Shown here piece by piece: positions 1 to 7,227 of a stretch of 9,013 nucleotides of DNA (position 1 is its first letter; every line of letters begins with the position of its first letter). The translations under genes were made by a program, and so were the position numbers. The stretch is from Bacteroidaceae bacterium (lineage in GTDB: Bacteria; Bacteroidota; Bacteroidia; Bacteroidales; Bacteroidaceae). The notes below the pieces were generated by a model, which worked only from the letters and a program-made list of their open reading frames with translations, was not told where the DNA came from and ran no database searches. The stretch lies in the NCBI GenBank assembly GCA_017961965.1, contig JAGCWG010000048.1, forward strand, positions 1 through 9,013, given 5' to 3'.

Positions 1-1168
1 ATAACAAAGCCACCACAACAACAACAAAGATGAACACGGCAAAAACAAGCAACAAGGCATTGAGCTTTGCCTCAGCACGCTTCTCGTCCGCAAGACGCTG
101 CATACGTGAGTAGTCATACATCGACGTTGCCTGTTGCGCCGCATCAATCTGGTTCTGTGACAGACGTTCATCAAGTGCAATCTCCTGACGACGTGTAAAC
201 TCCACAACAGAATCGATGATGCGTCGTTCGCAATACACCTCTGCAAGTCCCTTGCAAGCATAGTACTCACATTCAGGATATGTAAGAAGCTTACGATAAT
301 ACATCTCTGCCGAATCCAGTTTGTTCACTCCACAATAATAGATACCCTTGCTATGATAATACAACTGACGTCCAGGCACAATAATCTCGCCATCACGGAA
401 CATACCCGACTCGCACTCGTAGGCATCCATATATCGGCGAGCCTCAGCATACTTGCCTTGTGCAAGGAGGATATCAATAAGAGGAGGATAAACACCATAA
501 GCCTCTTGTTCATACCCATTGTCGCGATACATCTGGAACAGCTCGTGGGTCATCTTAATCACCATAGCCGTATCTCCCATCTGACTGTAAGCCATGGTTG
601 AAAGGTCTATGCCTCGTATGTACTCGTATGTATCATTCAGTTTCTTTGCACATCGGCTATAGTTTTCCCACGCCCCAAGTTGTTGCTCTGGTAAGTGCTG
701 ATAGTAAAGTACCACGGCAACCTGTCCCCACACACTCATCAGCGTAAGGTAGTCACAATCCGCACTCAACGTATCTGCCTTGTCTATTGCATCATAGTAA
801 CATTGAAGGGCAACAGGTGCTTCATTCAAGTCACGATAGATGCAACCCATCAAATAGTGAGCCTTTACCTGTTCATTTGAACTTCCATTTTTATCATAGT
901 ATTCGACGACTTCACGAAAAAGACTATCCGAAGGCAGCTGTCCATCCAACTTATTCTGCACATCAGCATAAAGAAGATAGTACCTCATACGGAGTTCATC
1001 TGGCATATCTTCCAACTCGTCCTCAGACTCTTTAAGAAGCGCACACGCAGAATCGGCATCACTTTCGATGATGCTCGCAACCTTGTCGAGATTTTTCTCA
1101 AATTCAGTATTGCTTGTACAGGCAAACAAGGCCAGAAGAGTCAGTATGACGACACAAAGCTTTTTCAC
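1..1168 (-). CDS. TPR-type lipoprotein/membrane sensor-like protein, 3' end outside the window
   Basis: Partial gene: 389 codons are present and the frame is still open at the left edge. The start is GTG at 1168; no ATG or other good start lies upstream before an in-frame stop near 1211-1213. The N-terminus (MKKLCVVILTLLALFAC) is a lipoprotein-type signal with Leu-Phe-Ala-Cys at 14-17. Residues about 25-340 are helical, Tyr/Ala-rich and TPR-like, for example near 105-130, 230-250 and 270-297. Residues about 340-368 are charged and coiled-coil-like, and 369-389 form a hydrophobic helix that continues past the edge. Bacteroidota have many proteins with periplasmic TPRs, one membrane helix and a cytoplasmic coiled-coil, kinase or LuxR-type output; this fits that plan, but the output part is not visible. 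A signalling role is therefore inferred. The gene is downstream of a terminator and has its own promoter, so it is probably transcribed separately from the large secreted protein gene. Confidence 0.85.
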   Translation of the reverse strand, partial: MKKLCVVILTLLALFACTSNTEFEKNLDKVASIIESDADSACALLKESEDELEDMPDELRMRYYLLYADVQNKLDGQLPSDSLFREVVEYYDKNGSSNEQVKAHYLMGCIYRDLNEAPVALQCYYDAIDKADTLSADCDYLTLMSVWGQVAVVLYYQHLPEQQLGAWENYSRCAKKLNDTYEYIRGIDLSTMAYSQMGDTAMVIKMTHELFQMYRDNGYEQEAYGVYPPLIDILLAQGKYAEARRYMDAYECESGMFRDGEIIVPGRQLYYHSKGIYYCGVNKLDSAEMYYRKLLTYPECEYYACKGLAEVYCERRIIDSVVEFTRRQEIALDERLSQNQIDAAQQATSMYDYSRMQRLADEKRAEAKLNALLLVFAVFIFVVVVVALL

Positions 1169-1172
1169 ACCA

Positions 1173-1204
1173 CAAATATAGATGTTTCCATATAAAAGAA
1201 CAAA
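1173..1204 (-). promoter_or_regulatory. Bacteroidota-type promoter for the TPR lipoprotein gene
   Basis: Reading the minus strand, TTTG (1204-1201) is followed after exactly 20 bases by TATATTTG (1180-1173). This matches the known Bacteroides -33 (TTTG) and -7 (TAnnTTTG) pattern in both boxes and in spacing. The expected transcription start is only a few bases beyond 1173, at or next to the GTG start codon at 1168. Confidence 0.65.
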
Positions 1205-1260
1205 CAAAATTCAAAATTTCATTCTAACAATATCGGATACATGTAATAACCATACACAAG

Positions 1261-1299
1261 AAAAACATGGTGCGCCACAACACGTTGTCGTGGCGCACC
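1261..1299 (-). terminator. Rho-independent terminator of the large secreted protein gene
   Basis: GGTGCGCCAC (1269-1278) and GTGGCGCACC (1290-1299) form a perfect 10-bp GC-rich stem. Inside it, after one mismatch, three further pairs close a small loop. On the minus strand the stem is followed by ATG and then TTTTT (1265-1261), the tract expected of an intrinsic terminator. The plus-strand side has no T run, so it acts for the minus-strand gene ending at 1322, 22 bases upstream. Confidence 0.85.
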
Positions 1300-1321
1300 T
1301 ATCAGAAAGTATAAGGACAAA

Positions 1322-4300
1322 TCAATATTGAACCTTTCTTACAGAACCATCAGAGAATCGAACGACATTGACTCCCTTCTGGAATGAAGAAACCTTGACA
1401 CCTGACGCATTATATATACCTACTGGTATGGCATCAGTCTGCTCACTGGCAACAGTCTCAATAGCAGTAGAATTATCTGTTTCTGCAGCAAATGATATCT
1501 GCTTGAGACCAATGGCACTTGTGTAATTCGTATTACCGTCCTTTGGATTATCCGTAGAAATGTTTATTGAAGCCGACTTGAAATCTACGTCTGATGTAAA
1601 CTCATATACGAGTCTCTCTTCCTTCCCTCCTGAGTAGAGGTAAGAACCGAGTACGTTTGTCACGTTGTCCGCAGGAACAGATGGACGGTCATATAACTTA
1701 TGAGGAACGCCCTTCAACTCGAACGTGAGATAAGTAGGTCTTGCCTTTGCCTCATCCGCTGGTACAAGAACAATGACTACATAATACTTATTACCAGCCA
1801 CAACGACCTCAACAGGGATATTGAATGATATAGTCTGATTCTTTGTTGCATCCTCTGGCTCATACACATAGTATGGTTCACCTTCCTCAGTCTGAGATAC
1901 TACAGGAGTGGTTGTATTCTCTGACTCTTCCTTATTAACCTCAGCGATATCAACATTTACACTATCATTTATATTCTCAGGAGTTGAGGTATCACCCCTA
2001 TAAGTAAGATTGAGCATCTTGAATGCGATTCCGTTGAAGTTAGGATGGTCAAGGTCATAACCAAAGTCTATTGTTCCACTTTCATCAACAACGAAGTCAA
2101 CCTCATCGAATGCATACAATACACCACTTGCAGAAAGTGAGAAAAGAGACCTACTCTCCAAACCGTTTGCAATGAACTTGTAACCTGTGACATTGCTGAA
2201 ACCAACATCACACATATCAAGACGTGTAAAAAAACTGATATTATAACGACCTGGCTTGTAACCATGCTCAACTGTATGAGCAATCTTGATGTGATGCTGA
2301 CTGAGGTAGTTTATACTTTCATCTGTCCAGAACTCAACGAATGGGATTGCCATAGGAGTATTTCCGTCGGCATCCGTCTCTGCTTCATTTGACCATGTAT
2401 TTACATGGAAATATTCCGAGATTGGGTGGCTACCGTCGTAAGTAATCTCGTCATCATTTTCATCATAAATCTTCCAGTCCTTAACGATAGCATTAGCTCT
2501 ATCGTTCCAAGAAAATTGGTTCTTTACATATCCACTTGTACACTCCCAGTTAGAGATAGCTTCTGTCATGACGGCACCAACTGTAGTCTGCTGTTTGATG
2601 GCATCAACATATTTACTCTTGACCATTGCAAGTTCTGCAACACCATCAGTAATTTCACCATCTATCCATTTTGTCTTAACATCTGCTACACTGCTACTGA
2701 AAGCAGCCTTACCATCCGCATCAAGCTTGTCTCCTTTCTGTAAAAACTCATATATTCCATCATATATCTTTATCGATGCAGCAGCTGCTCTATTTTTTTC
2801 CTTAAGCATATCAAGGGCAGCCTCAATGGCACTCTCGGCATTCTTATCAACATTCTCGGCAATATGCTGTGCAGCACGGAGGGCAGACTCAACATCCCTG
2901 TTCATTTCACTCCTGAGAAGAGCACTTGAATTACCTAATTCATTTGTGAGGCTTTCAATGAGTTCGCCTACAGTTGTAAAATCATACCATTTTCGCAAGG
3001 CAAGATTAGACATCACCAAAGTCCAGTAGTCATTTGGATTAGAGTTCCTAACTACCAACTTATAAGACTCGTTGGCTGAAGCGTCGTCCGTTTTGAAATA
3101 AGTAAGAAAAATTTGTGGTAGTTGAGTAGTGTCTGTAACACAAACTTGTGACTCAATGATTTTCGATAAAACTTTGTGACCAGTTTTATTGTTTACAATC
3201 TCAAATATGACAGAGCCTTTCTCACCCTCATTCTCGTAGCCCAACTCTGCATGGAAACTATAAAGCTGGTTTGGTTCAAGCATCAATTCATATCCAGTTG
3301 AATTTCCATAAACATATTGAGAACTTGAAGAACAGAAACTATTTGGGGACTCTGGGAACATGAACCTCGCAGCTGTACTGAACGTATTCTCTTCGCCATC
3401 AAGATTTACAGAACCCTTTGCATTATAAAACTTTGTCCACATTCGGTCAGACGTTGCACTTGTTGCCCCCATTCCACCAGTACGTGGGTTAGAAACAGAT
3501 GGGTCATAAACCTCCCATCCCGTCAATTCACAATAACTGTTTTCTCTTACAAGCGAGAAGTTAGGATTGTAGATAAGGTTTTGTGGCTTTATTTCACACA
3601 ATTCCAGATTAGACATAACCAAAGTCCAATGGTCGCCAGGAATAGTGTTTCTTACGACAATCTTGTATTGCATCTCATAATTAAGGTCGCCATGTGGAGA
3701 CTCTGTGTTAAAACGATCTGTAAAGAAACGGAAACGTATTACCTCAGGAGTCTTTGTTGTATCTGAAACACAAACGGTAGGTGTGTATGTAAATGTCTTG
3801 ACTACTTGACCATCACATTTCACAATCTCAAATGTAACAGAGCCTTTCTCATTTTCATTGAGGTAGCCAAGTTGTGCACTAAATTCAAAACAGCTGGTCG
3901 AAGAAAGCCATAAAGCACCAGTATCGTCCATATCGACATCTCCATATACGTATCTTGAACTTGAAGAACAGAAACTATTTGGGGACTCAGGGAACATAAA
4001 CATTGCAGCAGTACTGAATCTGTTCTCTTCACCATCGAGGTTGACAGAACCCTTGGCATTGTTGAACTTAGTCCAAGTCGGATCAGCAGTAGCACATGAA
4101 GCATTCATTCCACCAGTGCGTGGGTTAGACACATTGGCATCATAAACCTTCCAACCAATCAACTCACTATAAGTATTTGGCTTAACAAGCGAGAAGTTAG
4201 GATTGTAAATTAGGTTCGCCATTCGCTCATCAGTGACCGATTCGTCATTCACGGCAAACACATCAGCATTACCACCAATACCAAAGATGGCAGCTGATAA

Positions 4301-4330
4301 AATAAATAGTTTACGTAGATTAATTTTCAT
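1322..4330 (-). CDS. Large secreted multi-module protein of unknown function with duplicated N-terminal module
   Basis: 1002 residues; I do not recognise a named family. Residues 1-26 are a signal peptide with likely cleavage after Val-Phe-Ala (24-26). Residues 39-246 and 251-446 are two copies of one module, both opening with NLIYNPNFSLV and closing with WTLVMSNL. Residues 39-131 and 251-343 differ at only 19 of 93 positions. The modules look beta-rich and each keeps Cys at 121/333 and 187/397. Residues about 452-590 are helical and Ala/Glu/Lys-rich. Residues about 591-778 are a further beta-rich domain resembling carbohydrate-binding or fibronectin-like sandwiches (Gly-Arg-Tyr-Asn near 694-697). 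A Thr/Glu/Asn-rich linker (780-830) leads to another beta domain (831-947). The last 35 residues (IYNASG, then QKGVNVVRFSDG) resemble C-terminal sorting or anchoring tails of Prevotella secreted proteins. Cell-surface or extracellular ligand binding is plausible but inferred. No catalytic motif is visible. The gene is probably monocistronic, with its own -7 box and terminator. Confidence 0.9.
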   Translation of the reverse strand: MKINLRKLFILSAAIFGIGGNADVFAVNDESVTDERMANLIYNPNFSLVKPNTYSELIGWKVYDANVSNPRTGGMNASCATADPTWTKFNNAKGSVNLDGEENRFSTAAMFMFPESPNSFCSSSSRYVYGDVDMDDTGALWLSSTSCFEFSAQLGYLNENEKGSVTFEIVKCDGQVVKTFTYTPTVCVSDTTKTPEVIRFRFFTDRFNTESPHGDLNYEMQYKIVVRNTIPGDHWTLVMSNLELCEIKPQNLIYNPNFSLVRENSYCELTGWEVYDPSVSNPRTGGMGATSATSDRMWTKFYNAKGSVNLDGEENTFSTAARFMFPESPNSFCSSSSQYVYGNSTGYELMLEPNQLYSFHAELGYENEGEKGSVIFEIVNNKTGHKVLSKIIESQVCVTDTTQLPQIFLTYFKTDDASANESYKLVVRNSNPNDYWTLVMSNLALRKWYDFTTVGELIESLTNELGNSSALLRSEMNRDVESALRAAQHIAENVDKNAESAIEAALDMLKEKNRAAAASIKIYDGIYEFLQKGDKLDADGKAAFSSSVADVKTKWIDGEITDGVAELAMVKSKYVDAIKQQTTVGAVMTEAISNWECTSGYVKNQFSWNDRANAIVKDWKIYDENDDEITYDGSHPISEYFHVNTWSNEAETDADGNTPMAIPFVEFWTDESINYLSQHHIKIAHTVEHGYKPGRYNISFFTRLDMCDVGFSNVTGYKFIANGLESRSLFSLSASGVLYAFDEVDFVVDESGTIDFGYDLDHPNFNGIAFKMLNLTYRGDTSTPENINDSVNVDIAEVNKEESENTTTPVVSQTEEGEPYYVYEPEDATKNQTISFNIPVEVVVAGNKYYVVIVLVPADEAKARPTYLTFELKGVPHKLYDRPSVPADNVTNVLGSYLYSGGKEERLVYEFTSDVDFKSASINISTDNPKDGNTNYTSAIGLKQISFAAETDNSTAIETVASEQTDAIPVGIYNASGVKVSSFQKGVNVVRFSDGSVRKVQY
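3302..3580 (-). repeat. Direct repeat copy B in the large secreted protein gene
   Basis: This copy encodes residues 251-343 and repeats 3938-4216 at an offset of 636 bases (212 codons). Two runs are identical at the base level: 32 bases at 3321-3352 and 23 bases at 3549-3571. The encoded segments share 74 of 93 residues. The similarity continues more weakly downstream to the WTLVMSNL motif at residues 436-443. Confidence 0.9.
3938..4216 (-). repeat. Direct repeat copy A in the large secreted protein gene
   Basis: This is the upstream copy in the reading direction and encodes residues 39-131. It is identical to copy B over 3957-3988 and 4185-4207. Because the offset of 636 is a multiple of three, recombination between the copies would keep the reading frame. 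Confidence 0.9.
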
Positions 4331-4380
4331 ATAATCAAATAATATAGATGTTAATTCTTGAACTTTTTCTTTTCGCTCTG

Positions 4381-4388
4381 CAAATTTA
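4381..4388 (-). promoter_or_regulatory. Candidate -7 box for the large secreted protein gene
   Basis: The minus strand reads TAAATTTG, a full match to TAnnTTTG. A TTTG at 4417-4414 is the nearest upstream box, but the spacer is 25 bases, longer than the usual 19-21, so the -33 element is weak. Transcription would start near 4376, giving a leader of about 45 bases. The bases before the ATG are A/T-rich with no Shine-Dalgarno match. Confidence 0.45.
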
Positions 4389-4544
4389 GAGGTTTACGTT
4401 AAAACAGAAGGGACAAACAAGAGCAAAAAAGTTCATCAAAAATTCACTCTATTTATAACTTACAAATAATCATAGGACTGCAAACACACTTCGGGATTAT
4501 ATTCCGACGAATTATTCATCTAAATATTCTTAACGATGTAACAT

Positions 4545-5828
4545 TTAGTGATGATTAAACAATGAATAGCGAGTAAAACGCCAATAATAAAGTATGGCAG
4601 CTACACTCAATCCGAATGGGAAGCCCCACCATATTCCCGCAGCACCCATGCCGAGAGGGAAAGCAAAGATGTAGGAACATGGAATACTGACAATGATGTA
4701 AGCAACAAATGCACTAAGCATCATTGACTTTACATCCTCAACGGCACGAAGACAGTTGGCAAAGACCGTCTGTGCAAGGTCACCAATCTGGTAAGCTGCA
4801 AAGGCTGGAAGCATGGACACAAGAATGGTAATGACCTCCTGGCTGGTGGTGAAAACAGAGAACAAAAGACCATGGAAAACAAGAACCGAAATGGTTACTA
4901 CCACTCCGATGACTGCCGTCATACCCAATGCCACGTATGCAGTCTCACGTACACCATTCATATCCTTCAGTCCACTGTAATGGGAGATACGAACAGCAGC
5001 GGCTGCGCCTATACCATAATATACCATGAAGCATAATGAACCGACAACGCACATCACCTGGTGAGCTGCCAACGCATTAGCACCTATCCAACCCATGAAC
5101 AAGGCACACACATTGAAACTGCCTGCCTCAAGACACAACTGAACGGATATCGGCAATCCCTTACGTGTAAGGTACATTATTCCTTTAGCGTCATATCCTC
5201 TGCCTATACCCACCTTGACCCACATCCACACAGCCATAAAGATGCGTGAAAGAAGAGTGGCAATACCAGCACCAAGGAGTCCCATGTCACACACAAAGAT
5301 AAGAATATAGTTACCCACCACATTCACAACATTGCTTATGAGCATCACCCACATCGGTGTACGTGTATCACCCGTAGCATCCGAATATTGCTTGAACGAG
5401 TTGAAGACAGCAATGAAAGGTACGGACAATGTGAGTGTTATGAAGTACGGACGGATGTAAGGCATCAGTTCAGAAGGTTGTCCGAGGTTATCAAGATTAA
5501 GATAGACAACAGCAAGTAACAGCAGCAGAACTGCACTTCCGATGGTACTCACCACAAGACTGTTGTTGAGTGCTCTGCGCGCATCGTCCTTTCTACCTTG
5601 TCCCCAAAGCGAGCCTACCACAGGAGTAGTGCTATACGAGAGTCCGAGGACAAAGAAGATAAGAAGATTGAACACATTATTCACAAAGCCAGCAGACGAT
5701 AACTCCAACGTACCGTACTGACCAATCATAGAGGTATCAGCAAATGATTGCGCAATTGTTCCCAACTGCGCAATCACTATAGGTAAGCCAAGATGGCTTA
5801 AAGAGAGTATGTTCTGCTTAATGTTCAT
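4545..5828 (-). CDS. MATE-family (NorM/DinF-like) multidrug or metabolite efflux transporter
   Basis: 427 residues, a normal length for a MATE protein of 12 membrane helices in two homologous halves. Such inner-membrane proteins export cationic or other small molecules in exchange for Na+ or H+. The start of helix 1 (GLPIVIAQLG) and Asp31 in ADTSMIG fit the N-lobe. The loop around residues 145-160 (FKQYSDATGDTRTP) and its C-lobe counterpart around 356-370 (ANCLRAVEDVKSMM) show the internal symmetry. Glu234 in the LCLEAGSF segment sits where NorM-type proteins carry a functional acidic residue. The ATG at 5828 lies 8 bases after the serB stop, so it is very probably co-transcribed with serB. 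The substrate cannot be told from sequence. There is no convincing terminator after the stop codon. Confidence 0.93.
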   Translation of the reverse strand: MNIKQNILSLSHLGLPIVIAQLGTIAQSFADTSMIGQYGTLELSSAGFVNNVFNLLIFFVLGLSYSTTPVVGSLWGQGRKDDARRALNNSLVVSTIGSAVLLLLLAVVYLNLDNLGQPSELMPYIRPYFITLTLSVPFIAVFNSFKQYSDATGDTRTPMWVMLISNVVNVVGNYILIFVCDMGLLGAGIATLLSRIFMAVWMWVKVGIGRGYDAKGIMYLTRKGLPISVQLCLEAGSFNVCALFMGWIGANALAAHQVMCVVGSLCFMVYYGIGAAAAVRISHYSGLKDMNGVRETAYVALGMTAVIGVVVTISVLVFHGLLFSVFTTSQEVITILVSMLPAFAAYQIGDLAQTVFANCLRAVEDVKSMMLSAFVAYIIVSIPCSYIFAFPLGMGAAGIWWGFPFGLSVAAILYYWRFTRYSLFNHH

Positions 5829-5836
5829 AGTTATGC

Positions 5837-7108
5837 TTACTGTGCCTGTGCATCAAGGTAAGAGTCCTTGAATCCAAGGAAGTAGAGAACACCGTCAAGT
5901 CCGATGGTGTTGATACTCTGCTGTGCATTGGCAACAACACGTGGCTTAGCATGGAAAGCAATACCAAGACCAGACTCAGAGAGCATAGGAAGGTCATTGG
6001 CACCATCACCTACGGCAATGGTCTGCTGAAGATTTACCTTCTCTACCTGTGCTATGAGCTTGAGTAGCTCAGCCTTACGCTTTCCATCGACAACCTCACC
6101 CACATAGTTACCAGTGAGTTTGCCATTATCGTCTATCTCAAGTTCGTTGGCATATACATAGTCGATGTCATACTTCTTCTGAATGTACTCGCCAAAGAAA
6201 GTGAATCCACCTGAGAGAATAGCAATCTTGTAACCATACTTCTTGAGTACATACATGAGACGGTCAACACCCTCCGTGAAAGGAAGGTTCTCTGCAATAT
6301 CCTTCATCACACTCACGTCAAGTCCCTTGAGTAGTTTACAACGCTGAGTGAACGACTCCTTGAAGTCAATCTCACCACGCATGGCACTCTCCGTGATGGC
6401 TGCTACCTGTTCATACACGCCATGCTTGCGGGCAAGCTCATCGATAACTTCCGTCTGAATAAGTGTTGAATCCATATCGAAACAGATGAGACGACGCATA
6501 CGACGATACATATTATCTATCTGGAAAGAACAGTCAACCTCAAGCTCACTTGAGAGACGGAGTAACTCACGATGTAGTCCCTCATGACTCTTAGGTGTAC
6601 CACGAACTGAGAACTGGATACATGCACGGTTTGTCTTCTCTGGATGCTCAATACTTGCACGTCCAGAGAGACGCTTGATACCATCAATATTCAAATCCTG
6701 CTCAGCAATAAGCTGGCTGACAGCCTCTATCTGCTTGGCTGACAACTTACGTCCAAGGACAGTAAGGATATAACGGTCCTTACCCTGACGGTTTACCCAG
6801 TCTTCATACTCAGCAAGTGTAATAGGAATGAAACGTATGTTCACATTCAACTCACTTGCCTTGAAGAGCAGTTCCTTCATCACACGACCTGAATTGTCCT
6901 CATCCACACGGATAAGGAAACCAAGAGAGAGTGTGGAGTGGATATCAGCCTGACCGATGTCAAGAATATCAACATCGTACTTGGCAAGCACACCTGTAAT
7001 AGTAGCTGTGAGACCCGGACGGTCAACACCAGTTATACGCAAAAGGATGAGTTCCTCTTCCTGAAGAAGAACATCATCCTTAACCGCGTTAGTAGTCTGT
7101 TGCATCAT
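5837..7108 (-). CDS. serB: Phosphoserine phosphatase with tandem ACT domains
   Basis: This enzyme removes phosphate from O-phospho-L-serine, the last step of serine biosynthesis, in the cytoplasm. From the ATG at 7108 it has 423 residues, against about 320 in E. coli, because two ACT-like domains precede the catalytic part. The first (about 20-96) has the typical ITGVDRPGLTATI turn; the second (about 111-198) is more degenerate. The HAD catalytic domain has motif I DMDST (nucleophile Asp211, Asp213), substrate-contacting Glu220 and Arg256 by analogy with the Methanocaldococcus enzyme, motif II Ser299-Gly-Gly, Lys345, and motif IV GDGAND (Asp368, Asp372). All key residues are present, so it should be active. 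ACT domains suggest control by an amino acid, probably serine (inference). A TTG at 7114 is in frame two codons upstream, and a second ATG follows at 7105; 7108 is preferred as the first ATG. It forms an operon with the MATE gene. Confidence 0.96.
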   Translation of the reverse strand: MMQQTTNAVKDDVLLQEEELILLRITGVDRPGLTATITGVLAKYDVDILDIGQADIHSTLSLGFLIRVDEDNSGRVMKELLFKASELNVNIRFIPITLAEYEDWVNRQGKDRYILTVLGRKLSAKQIEAVSQLIAEQDLNIDGIKRLSGRASIEHPEKTNRACIQFSVRGTPKSHEGLHRELLRLSSELEVDCSFQIDNMYRRMRRLICFDMDSTLIQTEVIDELARKHGVYEQVAAITESAMRGEIDFKESFTQRCKLLKGLDVSVMKDIAENLPFTEGVDRLMYVLKKYGYKIAILSGGFTFFGEYIQKKYDIDYVYANELEIDDNGKLTGNYVGEVVDGKRKAELLKLIAQVEKVNLQQTIAVGDGANDLPMLSESGLGIAFHAKPRVVANAQQSINTIGLDGVLYFLGFKDSYLDAQAQ

Positions 7109-7150
7109 ATTCAAAATGCACTATTGTTTTTTAGTAAAAAAGTGAATTAT

Positions 7151-7181
7151 CAAGTTTACTTTAGACACATAGCCTCCACAA
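7151..7181 (-). promoter_or_regulatory. Candidate promoter for serB and the MATE gene
   Basis: On the minus strand TTG (7181-7179) is followed after 20 bases by TAAACTTG (7158-7151), one mismatch from TAnnTTTG. The start of transcription would be near 7146, leaving a leader of about 38 bases before the serB ATG at 7108. Spacing is ideal but both boxes are imperfect, and read-through from tyrS remains possible because I see no terminator between the genes. Confidence 0.4.
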
Positions 7182-7193
7182 TGAATCCTCATG

Positions 7194-7221
7194 TTTCACT
7201 TTTCACTATTCACTTTCCACT
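7194..7221. repeat. Four-copy 7-bp tandem repeat in the tyrS-serB gap
   Basis: Four adjacent heptamers read TTTCACT, TTTCACT, ATTCACT and TTCCACT on the plus strand, in exact 7-base register. They lie just after the tyrS stop codon and upstream of the candidate serB promoter. The inverted sequence AAAAGTGAA at 7138-7146 can pair with TTCACTTTT at 7195-7203, bracketing that promoter. The function is unknown. Confidence 0.75.
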
Positions 7222-7227
7222 TATTTA

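Noticed and set aside
353..1035. Several plus-strand open frames of 60-82 codons
   Set aside because: They are antisense to the TPR lipoprotein gene, whose continuous 389-codon frame with a signal peptide is far better supported.
2568..3029. 153-codon open frame on the plus strand
   Set aside because: It lies wholly antisense to the helical region of the secreted protein, has low-complexity Ser/Ala/Leu composition, and no promoter or recognisable domain.
4491..4507. Possible terminator hairpin (TCGG/CCGA) after the MATE gene
   Set aside because: The stem is only four pairs with a 9-base AT-rich loop and no T run follows on the minus strand.
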